A stretch of 7,793 bases of DNA from Bacteroidales bacterium (lineage in GTDB: Bacteria > Bacteroidota > Bacteroidia > Bacteroidales > WCHB1-69): positions 1-7,793 of the forward strand of contig JAAYQB010000074.1 of the NCBI GenBank assembly GCA_012519525.1, read 5' to 3'. Both the position numbers and the translations under genes were made by a program. Under the pieces are notes generated by a model, which ran no database searches, was not told the DNA's origin, and saw only the letters and a program-made list of their open reading frames with translations. This document shows positions 1 to 6,068 of this stretch, piece after piece; the first letter of the stretch is position 1; each line of letters opens with the position of its first letter.

Positions 1-761
1 AAAAACAAATCATGATCTTGATAATTATTACTTGCATTTGAAAATGTAACCGCTATACTTCGGGGCGGCAATTTCTTGTTTTCAAATAAAGAATCGCTAT
101 AAATACCGCCATTTTCATTTAATCGAAATAAATTATAAATGTATGCAAAAGTAAATCCGTATCGTTTTCTATGAGTAAAATAAGAGAATCGAGTTCCTAC
201 ATTGACATCTCTTACAGCTTGTCGCACATAAATACCTTCTGCTATAATGGTTCTAAAATCTACTTCAAACACTAAATTTTTAATTGTTTGAGCATGTACC
301 ACATCAAACATATTTTCTTTTCCCGACGCCCACTCATAGTCTATACGCGTATAAGATTCAGGTGTATAATACCATTTCCAATTTTTAAAATTACGATGAT
401 ATTCGGAATAAGGCATGGTTTTATAATGGAATCCATGTTGGCGTTGAAAGGTAAAATCCATAGGAAAATTTGCTTGCCCTATTAAACCTGTATGAGCATA
501 AAGATGCTGTGAGGCTGATAATATTTCCGTTCGCTGAATACCGTGTACGGAAGTATCAACATCAGAATAAGTCTCTATTTCAGGAAAATAATTATTAAAA
601 TAAAATGATGATACGGGAACATAGTTTTTTGCCGATTTATCGCCCATAGGCATGCCGGCAGAATCGCTTTCCGTATAATTCTGCGAATACATTGCCGTAT
701 TCAACAAACACAGCAACATCACACCCAGCAACTTACGTGTATGTTTTAAATTCTTGCTCAC
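1..761 (-). CDS. Putative outer-membrane porin, Bacteroidota type (N-terminal 253 residues; 3' end off window)
   Basis: The frame starts at GTG (761-759) and runs off the left edge still open, giving 253 residues. The N-terminus looks like a signal peptide: K3, K6, R9 and K10, then a hydrophobic stretch LLGVMLLCLL (11-20), then the AMYSQ region near 23-27, which suits export. The mature part is rich in aromatic residues and alternates like beta-strands (for example 104-119, 163-181, 191-216). Blocks such as TGLIGQANFPMDF (91-103), the Tyr-rich 131-143, GKENMFDVVHAQTI (147-160) and NENGGI (215-220) match my recollection of the Bacteroidota 'putative porin' family (Porin_10), whose members are usually over 600 residues, so well over half is probably missing. 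The expected role is an outer-membrane beta-barrel; the substrate is unknown. GTG is chosen because the next ATG (codon 15) would remove the charged n-region. It lies 12 nt after the glycosyltransferase stop, so co-transcription is plausible. Confidence 0.8.
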   Translation of the reverse strand, partial: MSKNLKHTRKLLGVMLLCLLNTAMYSQNYTESDSAGMPMGDKSAKNYVPVSSFYFNNYFPEIETYSDVDTSVHGIQRTEILSASQHLYAHTGLIGQANFPMDFTFQRQHGFHYKTMPYSEYHRNFKNWKWYYTPESYTRIDYEWASGKENMFDVVHAQTIKNLVFEVDFRTIIAEGIYVRQAVRDVNVGTRFSYFTHRKRYGFTFAYIYNLFRLNENGGIYSDSLFENKKLPPRSIAVTFSNASNNYQDHDLF

Positions 762-765
762 AATG

Positions 766-773
766 CAAAATTA
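766..773 (-). promoter_or_regulatory. TAnnTTTG-like -7 element just upstream of the porin
   Basis: TAATTTTG on the minus strand matches the Bacteroidota -7 consensus TAnnTTTG. It begins one base past the glycosyltransferase stop codon and ends 4 nt before the porin GTG, so a transcript from it would be nearly leaderless. No TTG is seen at the -33 spacing. It may be a chance match in AT-rich DNA. Confidence 0.25.
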
Positions 774-1994
774 CTATTTTTTTTCAGTTAAATTCTGTAT
801 ATCTTGCTCTATTCGCATTGAATTTTCGACCAATACAAACGAATCTCTCAATTCATTAATCATGGCAATAGGACTGGTAGCCAAAGAAAAATCTTCGTCT
901 ACGATAGACATGTTGGGATGAAATACATTTACTAATTCTCTTATGCAAACATCATCACTTTCATTCAATTCCGCCTGCATATAACGTAAAAATTGAAACA
1001 ATCGAAGTCCGTCGATTTTATGATGAAAAGCTTTTCTAAAACTGGCAGGAGTTTTATAATTGTTCCTTAATTTTGTCCACAAATCTTCCTCTTTGTAATG
1101 TTTTTGTAAAAAAGAAATCAAAATAGAATCTACATCTTTTTCAAAAATAGTATCAATAAGCTGGTAGGTATTAGCTATAGAATCAAATAGTTTATAATGA
1201 AAAATAGGATAGCGTGAAAAGTTACTTGTTTGAAAATCAGCTATCGCCGTTCCCGTTCCAAAAGTTACTCTGTCGGAATAGCGAGCCGACGGATAAACGG
1301 TGGTAGAAGTATATAATTTTAATTTTCCATACTTAACTATTTTCTGCAAAAAGTAAAAATCCTCGCCCGCCGTTTGAGAATCAAAACCGCCAACAGCTTT
1401 ATAACTTTTAATAAAACAAGCTATTGCCGAACCAAAAGCGGTAAAAGCATAAGGACTATTGATGCGTAACATATTGTACATATAGTTTCTCAAATACAAC
1501 TCATAACGCAACATAGCCCTGTCTTGCTCTTCTATTCCCGTCAGATTATGATAATAAGGAATATTTAATGCTTCGATTTTTGTATAAGTTTGAAACGTAT
1601 TGACAATTGTTGCTACAAAATTACTGTCAAAACTTGTATCGGCATCCATACTAATCAAAACATCAGTATCTTCCGCTCTTTCCAATATACTATCAATTAC
1701 AGCCTTACGAGCTACGCCTACCCCGCCTTTTTTCTCTTCCCAGCCTTTTCCCTTACTCGTTTTATCTATAATGTGTATGTCTAAGTCTCTATAGCCTTTT
1801 TGCAATGTCAACAACAACTCTTGATTGCGACGGCAAATATCCGAATTCTCATTGTACCACCACGAGTCGGGTTGATTAATACAAATATAAACATAGATAT
1901 TACGGTCGCATTTTTGTTCTGCAATACAATCTAAAGTCTTGAACAAATACTTGTTCTCATCTAATACCGGAATAGCAAAATAAACGTCTAACAC
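774..1994 (-). CDS. Family-2-like glycosyltransferase (GT-A fold), 406 aa
   Basis: This is probably a cytoplasmic, metal-dependent transferase moving a sugar from a nucleotide-sugar donor; acceptor and donor are unknown. The N-terminus VYFAIPVLDENKYLFKTLDCI (4-24) resembles the first beta-strand and helix of GT2 enzymes. The DxD-type metal and nucleotide motif is SMDADTSF (115-122, D117/D119). A GEDFYF segment (210-215, E211/D212) sits where the catalytic-base ED motif is expected, and SARYSDRVTFGTG (236-248) could be the following acceptor-side loop. Residues 260-400 look helical and do not match a domain I can name. No signal peptide or clear membrane span is visible. The start is GTG: the upstream in-frame TAA lies only four codons earlier, leaving no alternative ATG. 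It follows sodB by 69 nt and precedes the porin by 12 nt. It might act on surface glycan or protein glycosylation, but nothing in the sequence decides that. Confidence 0.78.
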   Translation of the reverse strand: MLDVYFAIPVLDENKYLFKTLDCIAEQKCDRNIYVYICINQPDSWWYNENSDICRRNQELLLTLQKGYRDLDIHIIDKTSKGKGWEEKKGGVGVARKAVIDSILERAEDTDVLISMDADTSFDSNFVATIVNTFQTYTKIEALNIPYYHNLTGIEEQDRAMLRYELYLRNYMYNMLRINSPYAFTAFGSAIACFIKSYKAVGGFDSQTAGEDFYFLQKIVKYGKLKLYTSTTVYPSARYSDRVTFGTGTAIADFQTSNFSRYPIFHYKLFDSIANTYQLIDTIFEKDVDSILISFLQKHYKEEDLWTKLRNNYKTPASFRKAFHHKIDGLRLFQFLRYMQAELNESDDVCIRELVNVFHPNMSIVDEDFSLATSPIAMINELRDSFVLVENSMRIEQDIQNLTEKK

Positions 1995-2035
1995 TGCTTT
2001 TTTTTATAAAATAAATTTGTCGGTAGCCACTATAT

Positions 2036-2047
2036 AACAAATTTGTT
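2036..2047. promoter_or_regulatory. 12-bp palindrome between sodB and the glycosyltransferase
   Basis: AACAAATTTGTT is a perfect palindrome in the 69-nt gap after sodB, and its AAATTTGT half recurs at 2013-2020. No exact TAnnTTTG element is present in this gap, so an independent glycosyltransferase promoter is not evident. The palindrome could be a weak operator or a weak attenuator, but matches of this size are common in AT-rich DNA. Confidence 0.15.
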
Positions 2048-2063
2048 TAAAATATGTTTATTT

Positions 2064-2645
2064 TTATTTATCGAAACGTTGATTAATTTCTTCCCAATTG
2101 ATAATTTCCCATAAGGCATTTAAATAATCGGAGCGACGATTTTGATAATCAATATAGTAAGCATGTTCCCAAACATCAAAAGTAAGTATGGGTTTCAAGC
2201 CTTTTGTTAAAGGAGTTCCCGCATTACTTTCTTTTGTTATTTCCAAATCCCCGTTTTTGTTTACTACCAACCACGCCCAACCCGAACCGAAAAGAGTTGC
2301 CGCCGCCTGATTAAATTCTTTTTTAAATTCTTCCATTGTATTCCATTTTTTTTCAATCGCTTTAAGCAAAGCGTTCGAGGGAGTTCCTTTCCCTTTAGGT
2401 GCAAATTGATAAAAATAGAAAGTATGGTTCCATACTTGAGCAGCATTGTTGAAGATTCCGCCCTCTGAATTTTTGATAATATATTCTAAATCTTCATCTT
2501 CTAATTCCGTTCCTTTGATCAGGTTATTCAAATTATTGACATAAGCCTGATGGTGTTTACCATAATGAAACTCAATGGTTTTTTGACTAATAACCGATTC
2601 CAATGCATTCGGACTATAAGGTAGTTTCGGTAATTCAAATATCAT
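2064..2645 (-). CDS. sodB: Superoxide dismutase, Fe-type (193 aa)
   Basis: The enzyme converts superoxide to O2 and H2O2 in the cytoplasm with one Fe (or Mn) per subunit. The sequence is a full-length Fe/Mn SOD and aligns by eye along its whole length with E. coli SodB. It has the N-terminal helical domain with IEFHYGKHHQAYV (24-36), SEGGIFNNAAQVWNHTFYF (60-78), FGSGWAWLV (119-127) and the signature DVWEHAYY (157-164). Metal ligands are H27, H74, D157 and H161; Y35 is the second-sphere gateway tyrosine. Q70 in AAQVWNH is the glutamine position typical of Fe-SODs, and T155 is the Thr seen in Fe-specific enzymes, where Mn-type and cambialistic enzymes have Gly. There is no signal peptide. The ATG start gives the usual N-terminus (FELPKLPY). 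It is the first gene of a possible unit with the glycosyltransferase and porin, with a -7 element about 85 nt upstream. Confidence 0.97.
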   Translation of the reverse strand: MIFELPKLPYSPNALESVISQKTIEFHYGKHHQAYVNNLNNLIKGTELEDEDLEYIIKNSEGGIFNNAAQVWNHTFYFYQFAPKGKGTPSNALLKAIEKKWNTMEEFKKEFNQAAATLFGSGWAWLVVNKNGDLEITKESNAGTPLTKGLKPILTFDVWEHAYYIDYQNRRSDYLNALWEIINWEEINQRFDK

Positions 2646-2729
2646 AACGTTAAGTTTTTATACATAGATGCTTTACATATTGATAAAAACAGCAAGCAGT
2701 AGCATCTAACAACTGTTATTGTTTTTTTG

Positions 2730-2737
2730 CAAAGATA
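2730..2737 (-). promoter_or_regulatory. Predicted -7 promoter element for sodB
   Basis: TATCTTTG on the minus strand is an exact TAnnTTTG match, 84 nt upstream of the sodB ATG, so the mRNA would have a leader of roughly 75-80 nt. No good TTG is found at the -33 spacing; instead that position overlaps the AT palindrome at 2750-2761. Confidence 0.55.
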
Positions 2738-2956
2738 CAATTTTCTTATATAAAATTTTATCAGACGATAAAAAATTAATTTATTTTTATCCGTCGAAAA
2801 GGTATTTTGTCTTCTTTTTAAATAATTTTTACGAGAAGATTTTACATTATATCTTAAATATTTCATTTTCTATCAATCATATAGTAGAAATTAAAGGTAT
2901 TTTTTATTGTAATCATATTCTTCATAAAAAAACAAAAAAGATATGTAAAAAATAAG

Positions 2957-2964
2957 TACTTTTG
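2957..2964 (+). promoter_or_regulatory. Predicted -7 promoter element for rluB-dapF
   Basis: TACTTTTG is an exact TAnnTTTG match on the plus strand, 73 nt upstream of the rluB GTG. Transcription would start near 2970. No TTG is seen 19-21 nt upstream; that stretch is A-rich. Confidence 0.55.
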
Positions 2965-2977
2965 CAAAAATTCAAAA

Positions 2978-2993
2978 TGTAAAATATTTTACA
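2978..2993. promoter_or_regulatory. Perfect 16-bp palindrome TGTAAAATATTTTACA (candidate operator)
   Basis: TGTAAAAT is followed directly by its reverse complement ATTTTACA. The site starts 13 nt after the -7 element, so it covers about +8 to +23 of the predicted rluB-dapF transcript, where a bound repressor would block initiation or early elongation. I cannot assign it to a known regulator family. My rough estimate is that about one such palindrome per several regions of this size and base composition would arise by chance. Confidence 0.35.
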
Positions 2994-3037
2994 ACATCAA
3001 TTAAAATAAAACTTTAACCATATAATTCATCATCAAA

Positions 3038-4216
3038 GTGGTTTACACAAAAAAAAATAAGGAAGAAGAACCGAAAGACAATAAAAAAAAGAGAACCGCC
3101 GGTAAAAAAAGAGGAAATAATCCTTTGAATAAAGCTATTTCCGACAGTGGTTCCGATAAACGTAAAGCACGCAAAGATTTTTTCGATAAAAAATCGGAGG
3201 AAAAAAAACGTTTTGAAAAAAAATCAAACAAAGAATCTTCGCATAAGAAAGAAAGAGAAGAAAGAAGTTTTCGTTACAATAAATCCGATAACACTCGCCG
3301 TTTCAACAAAAGAGACACGCAATCTGCGTCCGAAAAACAACATTCGGCAAATCTGAAAAACAAAGAAGCAACGCCTTCGAAAACTAAAAAACGTAACGTT
3401 ACCAAAGAATCTGAAATTCTTTCGGAAATCGTCAGTATCAGGCGTAAAGAAGGACGTGGTAGCGAACGTAAACCCAAAATCCTATCGCTCAACTGGAACG
3501 AAGAAAGAGGACCGATACGACTCAACAAATACATTGCCAATGCAGGTATTTGCTCACGTCGCGAAGCCGATACATTAATTGAAGCCGGTGCCGTTACCGT
3601 CAATGGAATTGTCGTTACCGAATTAGGTACCAAAGTAATGCCTACTGACGAAGTGCGTTATGAAGACAAAATACTGCAAAGAGAAAAACCCGTTTATCTT
3701 TTACTCAATAAACCCAAAGACTACATCACCACTACCGATGACGAACACGACAGAAAACATGTAATGATGTTGGTAAAAGACGCTTGTCCCGAAAGGATTT
3801 ATCCCGTAGGTCGTTTGGACCGTAACACTACGGGTTTACTGCTATTTACAAACGATGGCGAAATGGCAAAAAAACTAACGCATCCGCGTTACGGTGTTCG
3901 CAAAATCTATCATGTTGAATTGGATCGCAACCTTGATTTAGCAGATTTTGAAAAAATAGTCAACGGCTTAGAACTCAACGACGGTGTCATTATCCCCGAC
4001 GAAGTGATGTATGTAGGTGAAAGTAAAAAAGAAATTGGAATAACACTGCATTCGGGAAAAAATCGTATCGTACGCCGAATATTTGAACATTTGGGCTATA
4101 AGGTAGAAAAATTGGATAGAGTAGTCTATGCCAATCTTACCAAAAAAGATCTTCCACGCGGACATTGGCGTTTTTTGAAAAAAGAAGAAATCAACATATT
4201 AAAAATGAGTACCTAA
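3038..4216 (+). CDS. rluB: 23S rRNA pseudouridine synthase, RluB/RsuA family, with long basic N-terminal extension (392 aa)
   Basis: It isomerises a specific uridine to pseudouridine in ribosomal RNA; E. coli RluB acts on 23S U2605, and the target here is inferred. Residues 1-155 are a low-complexity extension very rich in Lys, Arg, Glu and Ser, probably disordered and RNA-binding. An S4 domain follows at about 159-206 (IRLNKYIANAGICSRREADTLI, then VTVNG). The catalytic domain runs from about 218 to 382, with LLLNKPKDYITT (221-232), the catalytic motif GRLDRNTTGLLLFTNDG (258-274) carrying the essential D261, and the C-terminal SGKNRIVRRIFEHLGY (339-354) and VVYANL (362-367) typical of the RsuA/RluB/RluE/RluF branch. 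The start is GTG at 3038; an in-frame TAA at 3023 excludes a longer protein. No Shine-Dalgarno is visible. It is directly coupled to dapF, whose ATG follows its TAA without a gap. Confidence 0.93.
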   Translation: MVYTKKNKEEEPKDNKKKRTAGKKRGNNPLNKAISDSGSDKRKARKDFFDKKSEEKKRFEKKSNKESSHKKEREERSFRYNKSDNTRRFNKRDTQSASEKQHSANLKNKEATPSKTKKRNVTKESEILSEIVSIRRKEGRGSERKPKILSLNWNEERGPIRLNKYIANAGICSRREADTLIEAGAVTVNGIVVTELGTKVMPTDEVRYEDKILQREKPVYLLLNKPKDYITTTDDEHDRKHVMMLVKDACPERIYPVGRLDRNTTGLLLFTNDGEMAKKLTHPRYGVRKIYHVELDRNLDLADFEKIVNGLELNDGVIIPDEVMYVGESKKEIGITLHSGKNRIVRRIFEHLGYKVEKLDRVVYANLTKKDLPRGHWRFLKKEEINILKMST

Positions 4217-4996
4217 ATGTTAGAATTTTATAAATACCACGGTGCCGGCAATGATTTTATCTTACTACATGACCCGGATAAAACTTTTGATACCCGTCCG
4301 AATTATATCTATCAATTATGCCATAGGCGATTGGGCATTGGTGCCGACGGCTTGATTTTAATACACAGCCATCATCGGAAAGATATTGATTTTGAAATGC
4401 GTTATTTTAATGCCGACGGCTACGAAGGCAGCATGTGCGGCAACGGCGGAAGATGTGCCCTCGCTTTTGCAAAAAAAATGCAAATCATTGCTGATGAAGG
4501 TGTTTTCATAGGTGTGGACGGCGCTCATTATGGAAAAATCATTAACGAAAAAGGAAATCTTGCCGAAATTTCGCTACAGATGAAAAACGTAGAAAACATT
4601 GGCAATTTTGAAGACGGTTTTTTTCTTGACACAGGCTCGCCTCATGTGGTTAAATTCGTTGAAAACATAAAAAACATTGACGTTATTACAGAAGGAAAAC
4701 GCATACGACATCATCCGCATTTTCCGAAAGGAACCAATGTGAATTTTGTAGAAATCAATGATAATTACTTATTTGTTCGCACCTTCGAACGTGGCGTTGA
4801 AGACGAAACACTGTCGTGTGGTACCGGCGTAACTGCCTCTTCCCTATCCTATTCCATGAAAAAAAACATCAATACGGTTAATGTAAAAACATTAGGTGGT
4901 GAGTTTAATGTTAGTTTTCAGAAAAAAAATAGTAGTTTTAAAAACATCTTTCTGCAAGGTCCTACCTGTTTTGTCTTTAAAGGATTTTTAGAATAA
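4217..4996 (+). CDS. dapF: Diaminopimelate epimerase (259 aa)
   Basis: This cytoplasmic, cofactor-independent racemase interconverts LL- and meso-2,6-diaminopimelate, supplying meso-DAP for peptidoglycan and for lysine. The sequence shows both pseudo-symmetric halves. The first has FYKYHGAGNDFIL (4-16), GIGADGLILI (40-49) and MRYFNADG-EGSMCGNGGRC (61-80) with catalytic C74. The second has DTGSPHVV (138-145), GTNVNFVEI (172-180), RTFERGVEDETLSCGTGVTAS (188-208) with catalytic C201, and a C-terminal GPTCFVFKG (248-256). The length is slightly below the 270-280 usual for the family but nothing essential is missing. The ATG directly follows the rluB stop codon, so translation is probably coupled and expression depends on the rluB promoter. 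The stop lies one base from the convergent hydE stop. The gene implies DAP-type peptidoglycan. Confidence 0.96.
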   Translation: MLEFYKYHGAGNDFILLHDPDKTFDTRPNYIYQLCHRRLGIGADGLILIHSHHRKDIDFEMRYFNADGYEGSMCGNGGRCALAFAKKMQIIADEGVFIGVDGAHYGKIINEKGNLAEISLQMKNVENIGNFEDGFFLDTGSPHVVKFVENIKNIDVITEGKRIRHHPHFPKGTNVNFVEINDNYLFVRTFERGVEDETLSCGTGVTASSLSYSMKKNINTVNVKTLGGEFNVSFQKKNSSFKNIFLQGPTCFVFKGFLE

Positions 4997-4997
4997 A

Positions 4998-6044
4998 TCA
5001 ATCAACCGGTGGTTTAAAATCGCCACGTGCAACCACCACTTGATAGCCTATTTCCCGCATTTGCTCTTTTAATAAATCAAGGTATTCAGCAGCTTCTATT
5101 CCCGTCGAAACTTTATTATCGTAAATCATGTATTTTTCTCTTACATCTAAAGGCGACAAATTAGGCATAACCACATTAGCCCCAGCCAAAATCCCATGCA
5201 CTCTTCCGTCATCGTTAATGCTACCCAAAGCAGTGGTAGACGGCAATAACGAACCCGGCAACATAATTCTTAATATAGCCAACATATAAAGCGTTAACTC
5301 CATAGTTCCATTTTTCTTGTCGGCAAAAGGTGTTTCATGATGCGACATAAAAGGACCTATTCCTATCATATGAGGTTGTAAATCGGAAAGAAAGAGTAAA
5401 TCTTCCGCTAAATGTTCAACGGTTTGATAAGGCGAACCTACCATAAAACCACTTCCCACCTGAAAGCCTATTTCTTTCAAATCATACAAACATTTCTTTC
5501 TTGTTTCGCTTGACATGTTTTTGGGATGCAAAAGCGAATAATGCTCGGCATTAGCCGTCTCATGACGCAAGAGATATCTATCAGCTCCAGCTTGATAATA
5601 AGCTAAATATGTTTCTTTCTTTTTCTCTCCTAAAGACAAAGTAACAGCACTATCCGAATATAGTTTTTTGATAGTGGAAATAATATCTACCATTAATTTA
5701 TCATTGTAATAAGCATCTTCGCCTCCTTGCAATACAAAAGTACGGAAGCCCAAATCGTGTCCTCTTTTACAACAATCAAGTATGCTTGCTTTATCCAATC
5801 TATACCTGCTAACATGAGCATTGCTTTTACGAATTCCACAATACAAACAATCGTTTTTGCAATAATTCGACAGCTCAATCAATCCTCTTATGTATACATC
5901 TTTACCATAGTTTTTCTCTCTCACTTGGCGTGCTTGTCGGAATAAATATTCTGCTACATCAGCATTTCTTTTTTCGATTAAAACCAAAAACTCTTCTTTG
6001 GAAAGAAGTCTTTTGCTCACCAATTTATCAATCAAATTTTGCAT
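4998..6044 (-). CDS. hydE: [FeFe]-hydrogenase H-cluster maturase HydE, radical SAM (348 aa)
   Basis: HydE is a radical SAM enzyme that works with HydG and HydF to build the diiron subcluster of the H-cluster; it acts in the cytoplasm. The radical SAM motif CKNDCLYC is at 62-69 (C62, C66, C69). The rest follows a TIM-barrel order typical of HydE: FVLQGGED (103-110) near the SAM-binding region, DRYLLRHETAN (155-165), GSGFMVGSPYQT (197-208), MIGIGPFMSHHETPFA (226-241) and GANVVMPNLSP (288-298). Length equals that of Thermotoga maritima HydE. The C-terminal Cys cluster present in some HydE proteins is absent: residues 300-348 contain no Cys. PylB is a close relative, but RYLLRHETAN and the MPN(L/W)(S/T)P block fit HydE better. 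The ATG at 6044 is forced by an upstream in-frame stop. It lies 24 nt after ybdG on the same strand; no hydF, hydG or hydrogenase gene is in the window. Confidence 0.92.
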   Translation of the reverse strand: MQNLIDKLVSKRLLSKEEFLVLIEKRNADVAEYLFRQARQVREKNYGKDVYIRGLIELSNYCKNDCLYCGIRKSNAHVSRYRLDKASILDCCKRGHDLGFRTFVLQGGEDAYYNDKLMVDIISTIKKLYSDSAVTLSLGEKKKETYLAYYQAGADRYLLRHETANAEHYSLLHPKNMSSETRKKCLYDLKEIGFQVGSGFMVGSPYQTVEHLAEDLLFLSDLQPHMIGIGPFMSHHETPFADKKNGTMELTLYMLAILRIMLPGSLLPSTTALGSINDDGRVHGILAGANVVMPNLSPLDVREKYMIYDNKVSTGIEAAEYLDLLKEQMREIGYQVVVARGDFKPPVD

Positions 6045-6068
6045 ACAATTGATAGCTTACTACATGAT

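Larger units (their letters stand above)
2646..3037. other. AT-rich divergent intergenic region (392 nt)
   Basis: This region separates sodB (leftward) from rluB (rightward). It holds a -7 element for each direction, a 12-bp palindrome ATAAAATTTTAT at 2750-2761 near the sodB -33 position, and a 16-bp palindrome near the rluB start. Two open frames cross it (2642-2866 minus, 2719-2955 plus), but both are low-complexity products of AT-rich DNA and run through the promoter motifs, so I do not call them genes. I see no RNA gene or riboswitch. Confidence 0.6.

Noticed and set aside
288..485. Plus-strand 65-codon open frame opposite the porin.
   Set aside because: It is antisense to a coding frame with a clear signal peptide and family blocks, and it matches nothing recognisable.
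1590..1794. Two overlapping plus-strand open frames opposite the glycosyltransferase.
   Set aside because: Both are antisense shadows over the region encoding the DAD motif.
2642..2866. Minus-strand 74-codon open frame whose stop overlaps the sodB ATG (ATGA).
   Set aside because: The overlap looks operon-like, but the translation is low-complexity Lys/Tyr/Leu/Ile from AT-rich DNA with no recognisable domain, and it runs through the predicted sodB promoter element.
2719..2955. Plus-strand 78-codon open frame in the divergent intergenic region.
   Set aside because: It lies opposite the previous frame in the same AT-rich stretch, is composed of Phe/Tyr/Lys/Ile, and has no domain or promoter of its own.
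3043..3633. Minus-strand open frames opposite the rluB N-terminal half (3043-3231, 3274-3633).
   Set aside because: They are antisense to the Lys/Arg-rich extension; the Phe/Leu/Ser-rich composition is what the complement of AAA/GAA codons gives.
4998..6044. The radical SAM protein considered as PylB (methylornithine synthase) or BioB.
   Set aside because: The RYLLRHETAN and GANVVMPN blocks and the length fit HydE; BioB motifs are absent, and no pyl genes are nearby.
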